This document shows, piece after piece, positions 11,612 through 24,167 of a stretch of 64,000 nucleotides of DNA (positions are counted from its first letter, which is position 1; every line of letters starts with the position of its first letter). The position numbers were made by a program, and so were the translations under genes. The stretch is from NCBI GenBank assembly GCA_030789695.1, contig CM061141.1:319550452-319614451 (forward strand), read 5' to 3'. This DNA comes from Scilla litardierei (Eukaryota; Streptophyta; Magnoliopsida; Asparagales; Asparagaceae). The notes under the pieces are model-generated. The model was not told where the DNA came from. It saw nothing but the letters and a program-made list of their open reading frames with translations, and did not search any database.

Positions 11612-14237
11612 TGTTGGGGAATTGGCGGTCCCTTAGGGCACAAAAACTCTAGTCCCGTCCTAAGTCGGATGGAACATAGACAGAAAAATCATAGCAGCGG
11701 AAGAAAAACCTATGTTAACTAATTAACATGCAGTTAAAAACAATTTTTAACTTAGCCCTAAGGTCCAAGACCCTATGCCAAGATCTATGCCGACTTGGGA
11801 TGGATCTGACCATCCCAAGAAGGATCTAGCCTACTGCGATTAAACTAAACTAATGCTAAAAATACTTTAACCACATACCCGAAATCTCAGCCCTGGAGCA
11901 GGCGAGATGTTCCGCGCCGTCTTCCGAGCTGCTCCCGTCCCACGCCGAGTCGCTTCTTGAACCGCTCCCCGAACCGCTCCTCGAACCGCTCCGCATCCCG
12001 AGGCGATCAATCCCCGTGCCGCCGAGCCAACCACGCACCGAAGAAAGTTTCACGCGAGTGAAACCTCCGCCAAGATTTCAGATCCAGAATCCGAACTCCT
12101 TTGTGGCTTTGCTAGAGCCCGCAGGAGTAAGGCAGAAATTTAGGGAGAAGAGAAATATTTATTTAAGCTTAGATCCGAGCGTGCTCCAACATTTACGAGA
12201 GCCGCTCAGATCTAGAGCTTGGGACAAGTTTTGAGAAAGGGGGGAGACCCCTATTTATATAGGCGGCGGACTCTCCCCTTTTCTCAAAATCCGATGTGGG
12301 ACTAATTATTTGGGTTAGTTAAAATCAAGTTAGTTTACACTTCAAAAGGTGCAAACTTCCGTGAATTTTAACTCACTCACCGTTGAGCTTTAAGATCGAT
12401 ACAACCTATCAATACGACAAGCGTTCAACGATGAACGCATAGGAAAAAACCATTCGTCAATCGGAGTTCGTTTGACCCTCCAATTGATCGTCCAAAGATC
12501 AGCCCTGGGCTTGATTTTCGACTAAAATCAGCCGTCAAAACTGCCCAGTAAACCTAGGGTTCTTCACCCATTGGTGGGGCCCAACAAGTGGGCCCCACAG
12601 ATTCAAAATCTGCTGACTGTGGCCCAGGGCCCAGACCTGGGCACGGGCGCCCAAGTCTGGGCGCGGGCGCCCAGGCGCCTGGCGCCTGGCGCCTGGCGCC
12701 AGGCGCCTGGCGCCCAGGCGGGCGCCTGGGCCGGGCCAGGCGCCCAGCGCCCAGGCGTCCTGGGCCGCCTGGGCCGGGCGCCCAGGCCCAGGCGGGTCTG
12801 GGTGCCCAGGCCCAGGCCGGCCTGGGTTTTATTGGTCTGGCCAGCAGGCCAGACCAGGTCTAGACTGGGCTGGTCTGCCTGGTCTGACCTGATCTGACCC
12901 TTTGGACTGTTTTGGGCATAACTTGATTATCCGACGTCCGATTTGGACGCCGTTCGAACCTGGGTCTAGACCGGGACATTCCCGTCTTACCCGTGAACTT
13001 TTCCTTGCGTTTATATTATTAAATATTGTATTAAACAATTTAATACATATTTAATCGCCTTTGCATCAAATGCAAAATAGTCCCTATCTAAGCTTAAATT
13101 ACCATATTGCATCAAATGCAATTATTTCTTCTTTTGCATCAAATGCAAATATTCTCCCTGACTAATTTCTACCTATTACTAGACGAAGCATTACACTCTG
13201 TGTGAGACCCTACAGCCTGACCCTTACAACAGGTTGGGCTCGAAGCCCTATATGGCAGTGACCACGAGCAGTGGTTGCCGTCCCTGCTTCAGGAATCATC
13301 ATTATGTGGTTAACTCATTGACATGAGTATTGTCGGGACCACCTGACTGTTTCCGTGATGAATTCCGCAGTTATAGTCTCTTCGTCTTAAATATGTCGTT
13401 CGGATCAAGTCTGGGGTACGGTCAAACTGTCAACCCCAATAACTTGACTCCGGTTAGTTTCTATCGATCTTTAGTCAACTAATGTTGGACTTCTTCCAAC
13501 ATACTCTGCGCAGAGTTTTTACTAAAGACCGAACTAACTCTACGACACTAACTCCCATTGACCGGGAGAGACGAATCCTCTCTTGGTCATTACTCGCCTC
13601 GTACGTTTCAAGTGACACCCAATCAAAAGACCTTTCGACAGGCCTTGCCTCGAAGCTAGGTCAATTGATCTAAGTGGCACCGTTCACGCACAGGTCTGTC
13701 AAAATGACCTCAAGTCAAAAGACCAACTATCCTATCATCACTCAGAGTTATCACTGACAGATTTGTCAATATAACCATATGATAACTCTAGTGGATCGTT
13801 CAGTGAACTCATTCTAATGAGCACCTGTGTCTCGTCTTCGACTTCGCCAAGTCAAGCGATCATGAGATCATCGCCACCGCTAAACGGTGAAGACTAAGAC
13901 ACAATGGTCTATCCGATGTTTCGATATCCTTGTCTCGGAACATCTACGACCACGAACCATTCTAGACTTATGCTACAGACGGTCAAACGTTTCTCCATGA
14001 TCGAGATACTCATCTCGATACCCGTTTGACCTTGCATAAAGTCTCAGGACTTTACCTAAGTTGATATCTAATTACAATATAACTTAGATAAATTATTACC
14101 AAACATCTTACTGTTATTTCGAACAAGATGTTTGTGCTTTTCACACAGGAATAAATGGCCTCGAGGGCATCATATTCCTACAATTATCGCTATTCCGATA
14201 ATCGCAGTTACAGAAGGACCTGCATGGGACACCAACA
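11612..14237 (-). mobile_element. Block D: solo-LTR-like insertion in element C
   Basis: On the minus strand it begins TGTTGGTGTCCC and ends AATTCCCCAACA, so the ends are TG...CA with a 6-bp terminal inverted repeat TGTTGG/CCAACA. TATAAATA lies at 12253-12260 (minus strand), about 2.0 kb from the start, leaving about 640 bases of R-U5. There is no coding capacity. The flanking five bases differ (ATTAT and AAATC), so no target duplication is visible. It abuts the C LTR with only five bases between and has displaced C's primer site. A long solo LTR, possibly copia, is the best reading. Confidence 0.62.
12621..12830. repeat. GC-rich GGCGCC/CCAGG simple repeat inside block D
   Basis: About 200 bases are almost entirely permutations of GGCGCCTGG and CCCAGGCG, many self-complementary. 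The open frames predicted through it (for example 12571-12897) are low-complexity artefacts. Strong secondary structure or replication slippage is likely. Confidence 0.85.
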
Positions 14238-14242
14238 AAATC

Positions 14243-16669
14243 TGTCACGACCCGCTTCCCTAAAATGGAGGCGAGACGTGAAAAGGTCCGCACGAGAGTG
14301 GAGCTGTGAAGCCCCAAACCCGATAAGCGTCAATAAAACGTAAGCAGGTCCCTGTAACCACAACGGAGCAACAATAATAATAAAAGGAGAGACAGAAATA
14401 AAATTCTCATATCTCATAAATTGTCCAACATGAAAATAAGACCAACATCCAAAAAAGCCACCAGGCTAAAAGAAAGAGTCTAAAGGCCCAGAACAAGGCC
14501 AACAAAAGCAACAACATAACAAAGTATAGGTGCTACGCACCGACAACAAAACAGCAGTCTAAACAAAGGAAAACACAACGAAGACACTAGGACTGGTCCC
14601 CAGTGTCTACGTACTCCCCGTCAAACACAAGCTCGGGCTCGGCGTCAGCAAACACCTCGTCCTCAACAAGGTACTCAGGCTCAGGATCTAACATGTGTCA
14701 CCCAAAAGAGTAAAGGGGCACATGTCAGCAAGTCTAAAAGACTTGGGCAAGGAAACTGAAAGTAAGGCAACTAGCAACCTAGCAGTTTTAGTATGCATGA
14801 CATGACAGTTATAACATGAGTGCACAAGCAAGACATGGTGAACAATAAGTACAAGAGAACAATTATCGGGACAAGACAAGAGTAGCCAAGCTACTAACAA
14901 TCTCAATCAATTCACTATTCACGTTTCACTGTTGTTTGTAGATGTTTACGCCCTTCAGCTGAATGGTACAACATTCACGCTGATCGGCACTAAACACTAC
15001 CCCACCCCAGAGTTTACGCCTTACAACTGCAGTTGCTGATCAGGCAGACCCCCAGTTGAATGACCGCTTAACTCTTACCCCATCCCACATGTAAACAAGC
15101 CAGGGTCCCTGTCATGAGCCCAGCAAGTGAGCCAGGGTTGCCCCGCACGGGATCTTGTTTCTTAGTTCACAATTCAATATCGAGCGTTGGGGTTAGCAAC
15201 TCATTATGCTCGCTTCTGGTCACGAGCCAGGAAACACAAGTATTGTAGCGATGCTACGCAATCACGGGATCACTTAAAGAATGCAATGACATGACAATTA
15301 ATTCGCGTACCGTTAATGGAAGGTAAACATGACATGGTAATTGTGCAACATGATATATGTCGGAACTAGCTTCGTTGTCAAGCTAGTTCCCCAATTTGCG
15401 CCTAGGCGAGTATCATTTCGTCGCCTAGCCTCTTTTACGCCTACAACAAGCAAAATGGCCTAAAACATGGCCTAAACCCTAAGTGGCAAGTTTCACTTGC
15501 CTAGCACCGGGGATGATGATCACGAAGGTTCGTCTCGCGGATGCTAATTTACGGGGAAAAATCGCTGTTATGGGGAAACAATCAACAAAGCAACATTCAT
15601 TTCATTAGGGTTTCATAAAAATACAAATAGGTTACGAAAACATCAAGAGATCGATTTCTTACCGAGAGGAGGCGGAAGAAACACTCCGGAGAACCTAAGG
15701 ACCAGATCTGGAAACGAATGGATAAGTTTGGAGAACTATGGTTTTTGGGGGATTTTGGGGATTTGATGAGATTTTGGGGAAGATGAGAGGTAGAATGAGT
15801 TGATGGATGGTTTGGATGATGGATTTAGGGCTTGGAATGAAGGAATAAGGGTTGGAGGTGGAAGGGGGCTCAATGGGGGAGAAACTAGGGTTTTGGGTCG
15901 AGTGGAGGAAGAAGAAAACGTTTGGGAGGGGTTTAAATAGGATGGGCTGGCGGCTGACCAGAAATTAGGGTTTTAACACAGATTAGTCGGTCAAAGAGCA
16001 ACCATTGACCGACTAGTTTGGCAACTAGTCGGTCGGTCGACCAACGCAGACCGACTAAGTGTAAACAGTAACTTCTGAACGAAAATAGGATTTAGAATTA
16101 GTCGGTCGATGAACAACTACTGACCGAATAGTTTGACAACTAGTCGGTCGAAAGATGAACTTAGACCGACTAAGAATGAACAGTACATATACTAAAATTT
16201 AGATGATGTGTTAGTCGGTCAAAGAAGCATTGCCGACCGACTAGTTTGCAACCTAGTCGGTCAACCAACGTTCTTAGACCGACTAACGATAAACAGTAAC
16301 TCTTGAGAAATTTAGAAAGCCAACTAGTCGGTCCAAGGAGGATTGCCGACCGACTGGATCGTCATCTAGTCGGTCGGTGCCCCTTCTTACACCGGCTAAT
16401 AAGCACCAAAAGTTCCGATACGGAGCGCGGAGCTCCGAGATCGATTCCTAAGACTCCTAGGCTTGATCTAATAGTAAGATACGACTGATATGAAGCCCGT
16501 CACGAATGACATACTTCGAAATCGACGATCCTAAGGAAGAAACGAGAAAACACGACGAAACGATCGAAAATGAAAGTTACGGAGACGAAAACCACACACA
16601 GAGGAGAAAATCCACCAAAACATATATTATAATATAATAAATCCAGATACATGAAAACCAGTCGTTACA
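14243..16669 (-). repeat. Element C 5' LTR
   Basis: It has the same length and very similar sequence to 4483-6909. Differences include single-base changes and offsetting one-base indels. It has a candidate TATA box at 15932-15940 and the U3 TAGTCGGTC repeats at about 15982-16402. Being next to gag on the minus strand, it is the 5' LTR. Confidence 0.93.
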
Positions 16670-16674
16670 AAATT

Positions 16675-17317
16675 GGTGTTTATTTTCAGTATGAGTAGCT
16701 AAATTTTCATTGTGCATGGTATGGTGTAGTTAGGGGATATGATGTGTATTTATTTTGAATCGTTGTGCTAAATTGTTAACGTTGATAAAGTTGTAATCTT
16801 TATTTTAAAATCATCTTTTTCATCTTCCAAAAGAACGTGATTAAGTTGATGATCGCCCTACAAGGGTGAGTTTTGATCTCTCCAAAAGGGAGTTTCATAT
16901 CGTAGTTTTAAAGAATTATAACTTTAGCAACGATTTTATTCAATATTGTGCTTTAATCCCCACAAGGGTATTTTCCGGTGAATTGCTCCCAAAAGGAGAA
17001 TTTATTGAGTTATATTTAATCAACCAAATTAATACGAATCATGGATCCTAATGAACCCATACCATGTGCATATTTCTCATACATATTTTCATACATGAAG
17101 TTTCTTTGTTCGTATTGTTCACGTACCAAAAATCACAATCAAATACTTTCAAACCATCGTCAACATAAGTGGTTAGTTTCTTTTCGTTGGATTTCTATTT
17201 GATTTAAGCTTTGTGGTTGCAACAGATTTTCTCCCGAGGATTCGACATCTGGACCCCCAAATTATATTACTTGTACGGACTCTTTCGCTTGAGAGAAGCA
17301 CATTTTTGGGCTGAGCA
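16675..17317 (+). repeat. Element B 5' LTR, second part
   Basis: It continues the B LTR after element C and matches 32102-32748. It ends CATTTTTGGGCTGAGCA. Right after it comes AATTTTTGCGG (17318-17328), which looks like the beginning of the primer-site region before it breaks into a second LTR copy. Confidence 0.9.
16854..17000 (+). repeat. Array of short hairpins with a CAAAAG core, B LTR
   Basis: Successive imperfect inverted repeats occur: CCCTACAAGGG, CTCCAAAAGGGAG, CCCCACAAGGG and CTCCCAAAAGGAG. The same array recurs at about 17466-17612 and 32286-32432 in B, and in expanded form in E at 25521-25742 and 29701-29925. It lies in the 3' half of the LTR, so it would be in the transcript leader. 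A role in RNA folding, dimerisation or packaging is inference. Confidence 0.75.
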
Positions 17318-17328
17318 AATTTTTGCGG

Positions 17329-17929
17329 TATGGTGTAGTTAGGGGATATGATGCATATTTATTTGGTTGAATCGTCGTGCTAAATTGTTAACGTTGATAA
17401 AGTTTTAATCTTTATTTTAAAATCATCTTTTTCATCTTCCAAAAGAACGTGATTGAGTTGATGATCGCCCCACAAGGGTGAGTTTTGATCTCTCCAAAAG
17501 GGAGTTTCATATTGTAGTTTTAAAGTATTATAACTTTAGCAACGATTTTATTCAATATCATGCTTTAATCCCCACAAGGGTATTTTCCGGTGAATTGCTC
17601 CAAACAGGAGAATTTATTGAGTTATATTTAATCAACCAAATTAATACGAATCATGGATCCTAATGAACCAATACCATGTGCATATTTCTCATAAATATTT
17701 TCATACACGAAGTTTCTTTGTTCGTATTATTCACGTACCAAAAATCACAATCAAACACTTTCAAACCATCGTCAACATAAGTGGTTAGTTTCTTTTCGTT
17801 GGATTTCTATTTGATTTAAGCTTTGTGGTTGTAACAAATTTTCTCCCGAGGATTCGACATCTGGACTCCCAGATTATATTACTTGTACGGACTCTTTCGC
17901 TTGAGAGAAGCACATCTTTGGGCCAGTCA
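17329..17929 (+). repeat. Extra partial LTR of element B
   Basis: Starting at TATGGTGTAGTTAGG, this repeats the last 600 bases of the B LTR a second time and ends GGGCCAGTCA. It lacks the U3 part. The true primer site follows directly. Element B therefore reads full LTR, primer-site stub, partial LTR, primer site, gag. The junction falls at a GGTATGG-like microhomology. Confidence 0.9.
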
Positions 17930-17935
17930 AGTTTT

Positions 17936-17953
17936 TGGCGTCGTTGCCTGGGA
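17936..17953 (+). other. Element B primer binding site (tRNA-Asp type)
   Basis: TGGCGTCGTTGCCTGGGA differs at two positions from TGGCGCCGTTGCCGGGGA, which is complementary to the 3' end of plant tRNA-Asp(GTC). It lies seven bases after the LTR end. The mismatches suggest decay. Confidence 0.82.
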
Positions 17954-18129
17954 GAACGGTTTGTTACTACGGTTTATTTCATTCAGAAGACCTTCGGTGA
18001 GATCTTTCCACTTTATTGTATAAATTTTTGCTTATTTTCTTTTAAAATAAAAAAAACAAAAAAAATATTTTGTGCTAGTTTATGTGGCATAGGACTCCTA
18101 GAACACATAGGTTGACTAGATGCTTTGAA

Positions 18130-19852
18130 ATGGCTAATAATAATATGGATGAAAATTTTAGCAACAATGAGAATAATGTGCAACCTGGAGCTCCTAGAAC
18201 TTTAAAAGATCTTCTTAGACCCACTAGGACTAGCACAGCTTCTTGTTTTATCTTGTACACAGATTCAAATTCTTTTAATTCCAAACCAGGGGTAATCCAA
18301 CTCTTACCCACCTTTCATGGGTTAGACAAGGAAAACCCTTATCTTCATATAAGAGGATTTGAGGAAGTGTGCTTGACATGCTTTTATGGAAAAACTAGCG
18401 AGGACATGGTATATCTGAAACCGTTTCCATTTTCATTGAAAGATAAAGCTAATAACTGGTTAAATGCATTGCCATCACGTTCTATTACTACATGGATTGA
18501 CTTGCAGGCTGAATTTCTAAAGAAGTTTTTTTCCTATTCACAGGACACAGTGATTGAAGCGGCAGATCATGAACTTTACCCAGAAAAGCGAGGAAACATT
18601 CTACCAGGCGTTTGAAAGATTCAATGAGCTGTTGCTAGCATGTCCACATAATGGCTTCGACAAAAGCAGGATTATTGGCTTCTTCTACGATGGACTGCAG
18701 CCTCAGATGAAGCAATTCGTAGAAATGATGTGCAATGGAGGATTCTTCGATAAGGAGCCAGATGAAGCATGGACGTACTTAGAGGACATAGAAGAGAACG
18801 CGCAAACGTGGGATACTACTTCAGAGTACGACAGAGGAGGCCACTCTGCACCTTCCCAGCCAACACGTGGAGTGGTATACAATTTGAAGCCAGAGGATGC
18901 GTTGGAGGCAAAGATGGAGGCAATGATCACAAACAAGCTTCAAGCTATGAATTTGAAAGAGGCCAAAGCAGTTGAGATAGAGCAGACTTGTGCACTTTGC
19001 GATGTTGGTGGCTATGACACCAGTGCCTGTCCCACACTTCCAGCCTTGAAGAGCATGCTAGGCAATCCAACGGGGGTGAACCAAGTATCTACAAACTACC
19101 AGGGCTTCAATTCCAATAATAAGGGGTGGCGCAACAATCCTAACTTAAAGTGGGGCCACAATCAGCAACCTCAGCAGCAAGCTCCTCCTCAGTTTCGACA
19201 ACCTCAATACAACAATAACAACTACCAAGGTGGGAACCAAAGGAGGGACCAAGAACCAATGCAACAACAGCAGATGCAACCATTTGGGGACGCGCTTCAG
19301 CAGCTTATTCAATTAAAACAAGCCCAAATGCAGCAACAACAGGCTCAGTTTCAGGCTCAACAGACATAAAATCAACAGATGAGCGAAAGCTTGGCTAGGC
19401 TTACGGCAACATTGGAGAAAGGTAAGCTTCCATCACAATCAATTCCGAATCCTAATATGGGCTCATCTTCTTCTGCAGGTAATAATATGAAGCCTTGCCA
19501 AGCCGTGTCCACTCTGAGGAATGGAAAAGAGATTCAGAAACCTGACCCACCAAGCAGAGAAGCTGAACAAGAGGAGGGAATTCAAATGCGAGAAGAGGAA
19601 ATTCAAGTGCAAGAGGAGGTGCAAAAAGAGAGCACGGAAGTGGGTCTGATCAGAAATGTCATTGAAGAGAAGGAACCCACAGCATATGTACCTGCAGCAC
19701 CTTTCCCTCATCGGCTACTTCAGAAAAACAAAGATAAGTATCAATCTGAAATTCGTGAAATTTTTCAGAAGTGCCAGATAAATATTCCACTGCTTGATGC
19801 TATTAATCAAATACATGCATATGCTAAATTTTTGAAAGACGTGCACCATTAA
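18130..19852 (+). pseudogene. gag: Element B gag
   Basis: A likely start is ATG at 18130; the frame is open from 18082. Gag motifs include LPTFHGLDKENPYLHIRGFE, FPFSLKDKANNWL and, after a frameshift, ETFYQAFERFNELLLACPH and QMKQFVEMMCNGGFFDKEPD, characteristic of Athila-related gag. A C-rich region (CALCDVGGYDTSAC) stands in for the zinc knuckle and is followed by a Q/N-rich stretch. Lesions: frameshift at the T7 run near 18527, TGA near 18551, TAA at 19367-19369, and a two-base frameshift near 19846. Confidence 0.9.
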
Positions 19853-19859
19853 AAGAAAA

Positions 19860-22800
19860 TTGAATGTGAAAAAGAAAGCATTTTTGACTGAACAGGTTAG
19901 CTTTATTGTGCAACAGAATGCCCCACCTAAATTTAGAGATCCTGGATCACCCACCATCACTTGTTCTATTGGCACTAAAAAGATTGGAAATGCTTTATTG
20001 GACTTAGGGTCTAGTGTTAATATCTTTTCATATCCCATCTTTGTGCAACTTGGATTAGGAGAGCTAAAGCCAACATCTGTTATATTGTAATTAGCTGATA
20101 GATCTATTAAAGTTCCAAAGGGATGCATTGAGGATGTCCTCGTTAAAGTGAACAAATTTTACTACCCTGCAGACTTTATAGTTCTAGACATCCAAGGACC
20201 TCAAACTGCCAACTCCACTCCCATCATCCTAGGTAGACCATTCCTAGCGACATGCAATCCTTTAATAAATTGTAGGGATGGTCAACTGAAAATTACTTTT
20301 GGTAACATGACTTTGGATTTGAATATATTTAATACTTGCAAGTTGCCAAATGTGGATGATGATGTTGAAAAAGTACACATGGTTGATTCATTGGTGGATG
20401 ATTATATTTGCTCTGAATTTTATAGTGATGATACTATTATTGAAACAATTGTAGAAGAAACTGATGACATCTTTCTTGTGCAGGAAAATGCGAAGGAGCT
20501 CAACGCGATATGTGAGCCTAGGTTCGAGGCTTTGCCACCAAATGCACCAACTCAAATATCATCTGAGGTGGAAGATCCAAAGCCTGAATTAAAGCCACTA
20601 CCTGAATATCTCAAGTATGCCTTTCTTGAAAATGAAAACAGCTTCCCTGTGGTAATATCTTCTAAACTCTCTTTAGAACAGGAAAGCTCTTTACTTGAAG
20701 TGTTGAAAAGGCATAGAGGGGCTATTGGTTGGTCCATTGCTGATATAAAAGGTATTAGTCCTATTGTATGTATGCATCACATTTATTTGGAAGATGACGC
20801 CAAACCCACTAAAGAAATGCAACGTAGGTTAAACCCCACATTAAAAGAAGTGGTGAAAGGTGAGGTTTTAAAATTATTGGATGCAGGTATTATATACCCA
20901 ATTTCTGACAGTAAATGGGTCAGTCCTACACAGGTTGTTCCTAAAAAGTTTGGCCTTACCGTGGTTAAAAATGAGAATAATGAACTTATCCCTGTTAGAG
21001 CCACCACAGGTTGGAGGATGTGTATAGACTATAGGAAGTTGAACTCCCAAACTAGAAAAGACCACTTCCCTCTTCCATTTCTTGACCAGATTTTAGAGAA
21101 AGTGGATGGACATGAGTACTATTGCTTTCCAGACGGTTACTCAGGTTACTATCAGATTGAAATTGCACCAGAGGATCAGGAAAAGACTACTTTTACCTGT
21201 CCCTTTGGTACTTTTGCATTTAAGAGGATGCCGTTTGGTTTATGTAATGTTCCAGCTACTTTTCAGCGATGCATGCTCAGTATTTTTGATGATATGGTTG
21301 AGAAAATTGTGGAGGTATTTATGGATGATTTCTCAGTATATGGTAGCTCTTTTCATGATTGTTTAGCTAACTTGGCTCATGTTCTTGACAGGTGTATTGA
21401 AAAGAATCTCCTATTAAATTGGGAGAAATGTCATTTTATGACCACAGAAGGACTTGTCCTTGGTCATTTGGTTTCTAAAGATGGTATTCAGGTAGACAGA
21501 GCCAAGGTAGCAGTAATTGAGAAGCTACCAAGTCCCAAATGCATGAAGGATATCAGATCATTTCTGGGACATGCAGGATTCTATAGGCGATTCATTAAAG
21601 AATTTAGCGCTATATCTCGCCCTCTTTGTAACTTGCTAACTCAGAATATGGATTTTATTTGGACACCTGAGTGTCAACATTCTTTTGAAACTTTAAAGAA
21701 GTTGCTGATTTCTGCTCCTATTTTGCAGGTACCAGACTGGTCCTTGCCATTTGAAATCATGTGTGACGCCAACAACTACGCAGTTGGCGCAGTCTTAGCC
21801 CAAAAGAATGACAAAGCTCCAGTAGTTATTTACTACGCCAGTAAAATGTTGAATGATGCTCAGAGGAATTATACAACCACAGAGAAGGAGTTGCTGGCTG
21901 TAGTATTCGCGTTGGAAAAATTCAGGAGCTATATTTTGGGATCACCAATCTTGATTTATACAGATCACTCTGCTTTGAAATATTTATTATCGAAAAAAGA
22001 TGCTAAACCTCGATTGATACGATGGATTTTATTGTTGCAGAAGTTCAATGTCTAGATCAAGGACAAGAAAGGCGTGGAGAATCTAGTAGCCGACCACTTA
22101 TCACGATTGATAGTAGGCCTTGATTCAGCAGATGTACCTTTGAAGGACTCCTTTCCTGACGAGCATCTTTTCAGTGTTTCCACCTCTCCATGGTATGCTG
22201 ATATAGTAAATTATCTAGTAACTGGTAAGACTCCTGAAACTTGGTCACTTCAAGACTTTAAAAGGTTCAAATACGAGGTAAAATATTTCTTCTTTGATGA
22301 TCCATACCTCTATAAATATTGTAGTGACCAAATTGTTAGGAGATGCATTCCTGACCATGAGATAAATAGTGTGATACAATGTTGTCATGATGGGGTGTGT
22401 GGAGGACACTTTTCTGCGAACAAAAATGTGGCAAAAATCTTGCAATGTGGCTTTTATTGGCCAACTATGTTTAAGGATACATTTCATTATTGTAAGACTT
22501 GTGTTGCATGCCAACAGTTAGGGGGTATTACTAGACGTAACATGATGCCATTAAACCCCATTCTAGAAATTGAAATATTTGATTGTTGGGGCATAGATTT
22601 CATGGGACCTTTCCCACCTTCATTTGGATATGTTTATATTTTGGTTTCAATCGATTATGTTTCTAAGTGGGTGGAAGCTATTTCTTGCAGGTCGAACGAC
22701 ACTTCAGTTGTGCTCAAATTTCTCAAAGAGAACATTTTCTCTAGATTTGGAGTGCCCAAAGCCTTGATCAGTGATGGAGGATCCCATTTTTGCAACCGCA

Positions 22801-23486
22801 TGTTCGCTAATCTAATGAAGAGGTTTGGGGTCACGCACAAAGTGTCTACTCCATATCACCCCCAAACCAATGGTCAAGCAGAGTTGGCAAATAGAGAGAT
22901 CAAAGTCATTTTACAAAAGACGGTGAATCCCTCAAGGAAAGATTGGAGTTTACGCTTACCTGAAGCATTGTGGGCCTACAGGACGGCCTACAAAACAATT
23001 TTAGGGTTGTCACCTTACCGTCTTGTTTTTGGGAAGTCTTTTCACTTACCTGTAGAATTGGAGCATAGATCTTATTGGGCTATAAAGAAATTAAATTTTG
23101 ATACTGATTCATCTTTTGCTTCTCGCAGGTTACAGTTGTTGGAGATAGAGGAGCTGAGGAGAAATGCCTATGACAACGCCAAAATATCAAAAGAGAGGAT
23201 GAAATCCGTCCATGACATGATGATATTAAGGAGGGAGTTCACCACAGGCCAAAAAGTTCTTCTATACAATTCCAGGCTACATATATTTCCTGGGAAGCTG
23301 CGCTCTAGGTGGTTTAGACCTTTCACAGTCAAAGAAGTTTTCCCACATGGCGCAGTGCTATTGCTTAATGAAAAAGACAGGAGTGAGTTCAAGGTGAATG
23401 GCCAAAGATTGAAGCATTTTCACGAGCCTTGGACCAAGGAAGCGAGCACCATGGACCTCACAGACCCACCTTCGGGTGGCAACTAA
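19860..23486 (+). pseudogene. pol: Element B pol: protease, reverse transcriptase, RNase H, integrase
   Basis: The protease shows ALLDLGSSVNIFSYPIF near 19995-20045. The reverse transcriptase shows WVSPTQVVPKK, WRMCIDYRKLN, FTCPFGTFAFKRMPFGLCN and the catalytic VFMDDFSVYG. RNase H shows FEIMCDANNYAVGAVL, TTTEKELLAVVFA and YTDHSALKYLL. Integrase shows [10 protein letters not shown] and CVACQQ (zinc region), then [21 protein letters not shown] and [17 protein letters not shown] (DDE core). The tail includes [20 protein letters not shown], with no chromodomain. In-frame stops are TAA at 20088-20090 and TAG at 22053-22055; otherwise one frame runs from 19860 to 23486. The order and FMDD motif place it in Athila. 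Confidence 0.95.
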
Positions 23487-23520
23487 TCAGGTGTGTTCGT
23501 TCCATTATTCACTCTTCCTA

Positions 23521-23556
23521 ACATTGAGGACAATTTTTATTTTAAGTTGGGGGAGG
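23521..23556 (+). other. Conserved post-ORF motif with internal purine tract, element B
   Basis: ACATTGAGGACAAT is followed 10-12 bases later by AAGTTGGGGGAGGG, 35 bases after the pol stop. Elements E (27361-27395) and F (47328-47366, minus strand) carry the same pair right after their last ORF. It lies far from the 3' LTR, so it is not the ordinary 3' polypurine tract. An internal plus-strand priming site is one possible role. Confidence 0.8.
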
Positions 23557-24167
23557 GTATAAACTTTTAGTATTTTTTTCTTTTTCTTTTAGGATTTTAT
23601 TTTTTTAGTTCCCTTTTTGCATTGAAATTTTTTTTGATTCAAGACCTATCACCAATATTTATTTTACCTAGAGATGAACCTCATGTGATGAAAATTCTCG
23701 AAATATATTCACCACCGTACACATATGATTTATTTTCATACACCACTATTGTTAAATATTTCAGTCTCATTTGACATGAATTTAGTACTCGTGGTAAATT
23801 TCTGTTGATATATCTCAATGGTAGGATTGATTGATGGCTTAATGAATCTAGAGATTATGAATTAGCAAATATTATACTTTTAATGGAACACACCAAAGTT
23901 CATGCACCAATAGTTTACAAAATAACTGGAGCATTGCTTTTTATTTCGCACTCATTGCTATTTGCATGCTTTGTGTGATTTTGGGTAGAAAAGTCTACAC
24001 TGTCTTTTGAAATGATTAGGATAACCCATTATTGTGAAAGAATTACAAAGAGGAGGCTATCTTGCTAAGTTATTGATGCACACACAAAAGAAAAAAATGA
24101 AATGAATGAGGAGAAATAAAATGAATAAATGTGTCACTCAATAAATAACTTGGTTGGCTCGAGTAGT
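23557..24167 (+). other. Element B 3' untranslated region, first part
   Basis: AT-rich DNA without coding features follows integrase. It ends in CTTGGTTGGCTCGAGTAGT, where element E entered; GTAGT (24163-24167) is duplicated at 30226-30230. The same CTTGGTTGGCTCGAGTAGT stretch occurs inside element E at about 27838-27857. Confidence 0.8.

Larger units (their letters stand above)
4483..16669 (-). mobile_element. Element C: Ty3/gypsy chromovirus (Tekay/Del-like)
   Basis: It is flanked by AAATT at 4478-4482 and 16670-16674. The two LTRs are equally long (4483-6909 and 14243-16669, 2427 bp each) and differ at few sites in the stretches I compared, so this is a recent insertion. On the minus strand the order is LTR, gag, protease, reverse transcriptase, RNase H, integrase, C-terminal chromodomain-like region, purine tract, LTR. 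That order and the C-terminal region indicate a chromovirus of the Tekay type. Block D separates the 5' LTR from gag, and no TGGTATCAGAGC primer site is visible beside the LTR. Several nonsense codons interrupt the frame. Confidence 0.95.

Noticed and set aside
12571..12897. GC-rich open frames of 90-108 codons
   Set aside because: They run through a GGCGCC/CCAGG simple repeat inside an LTR-like block and encode low-complexity Pro/Gly/Ala sequence.
11607..14242. A 5-bp target duplication for block D
   Set aside because: Flanks ATTAT and AAATC do not match, and shifting the ends by a few bases gives no TG...CA pair with a duplication.
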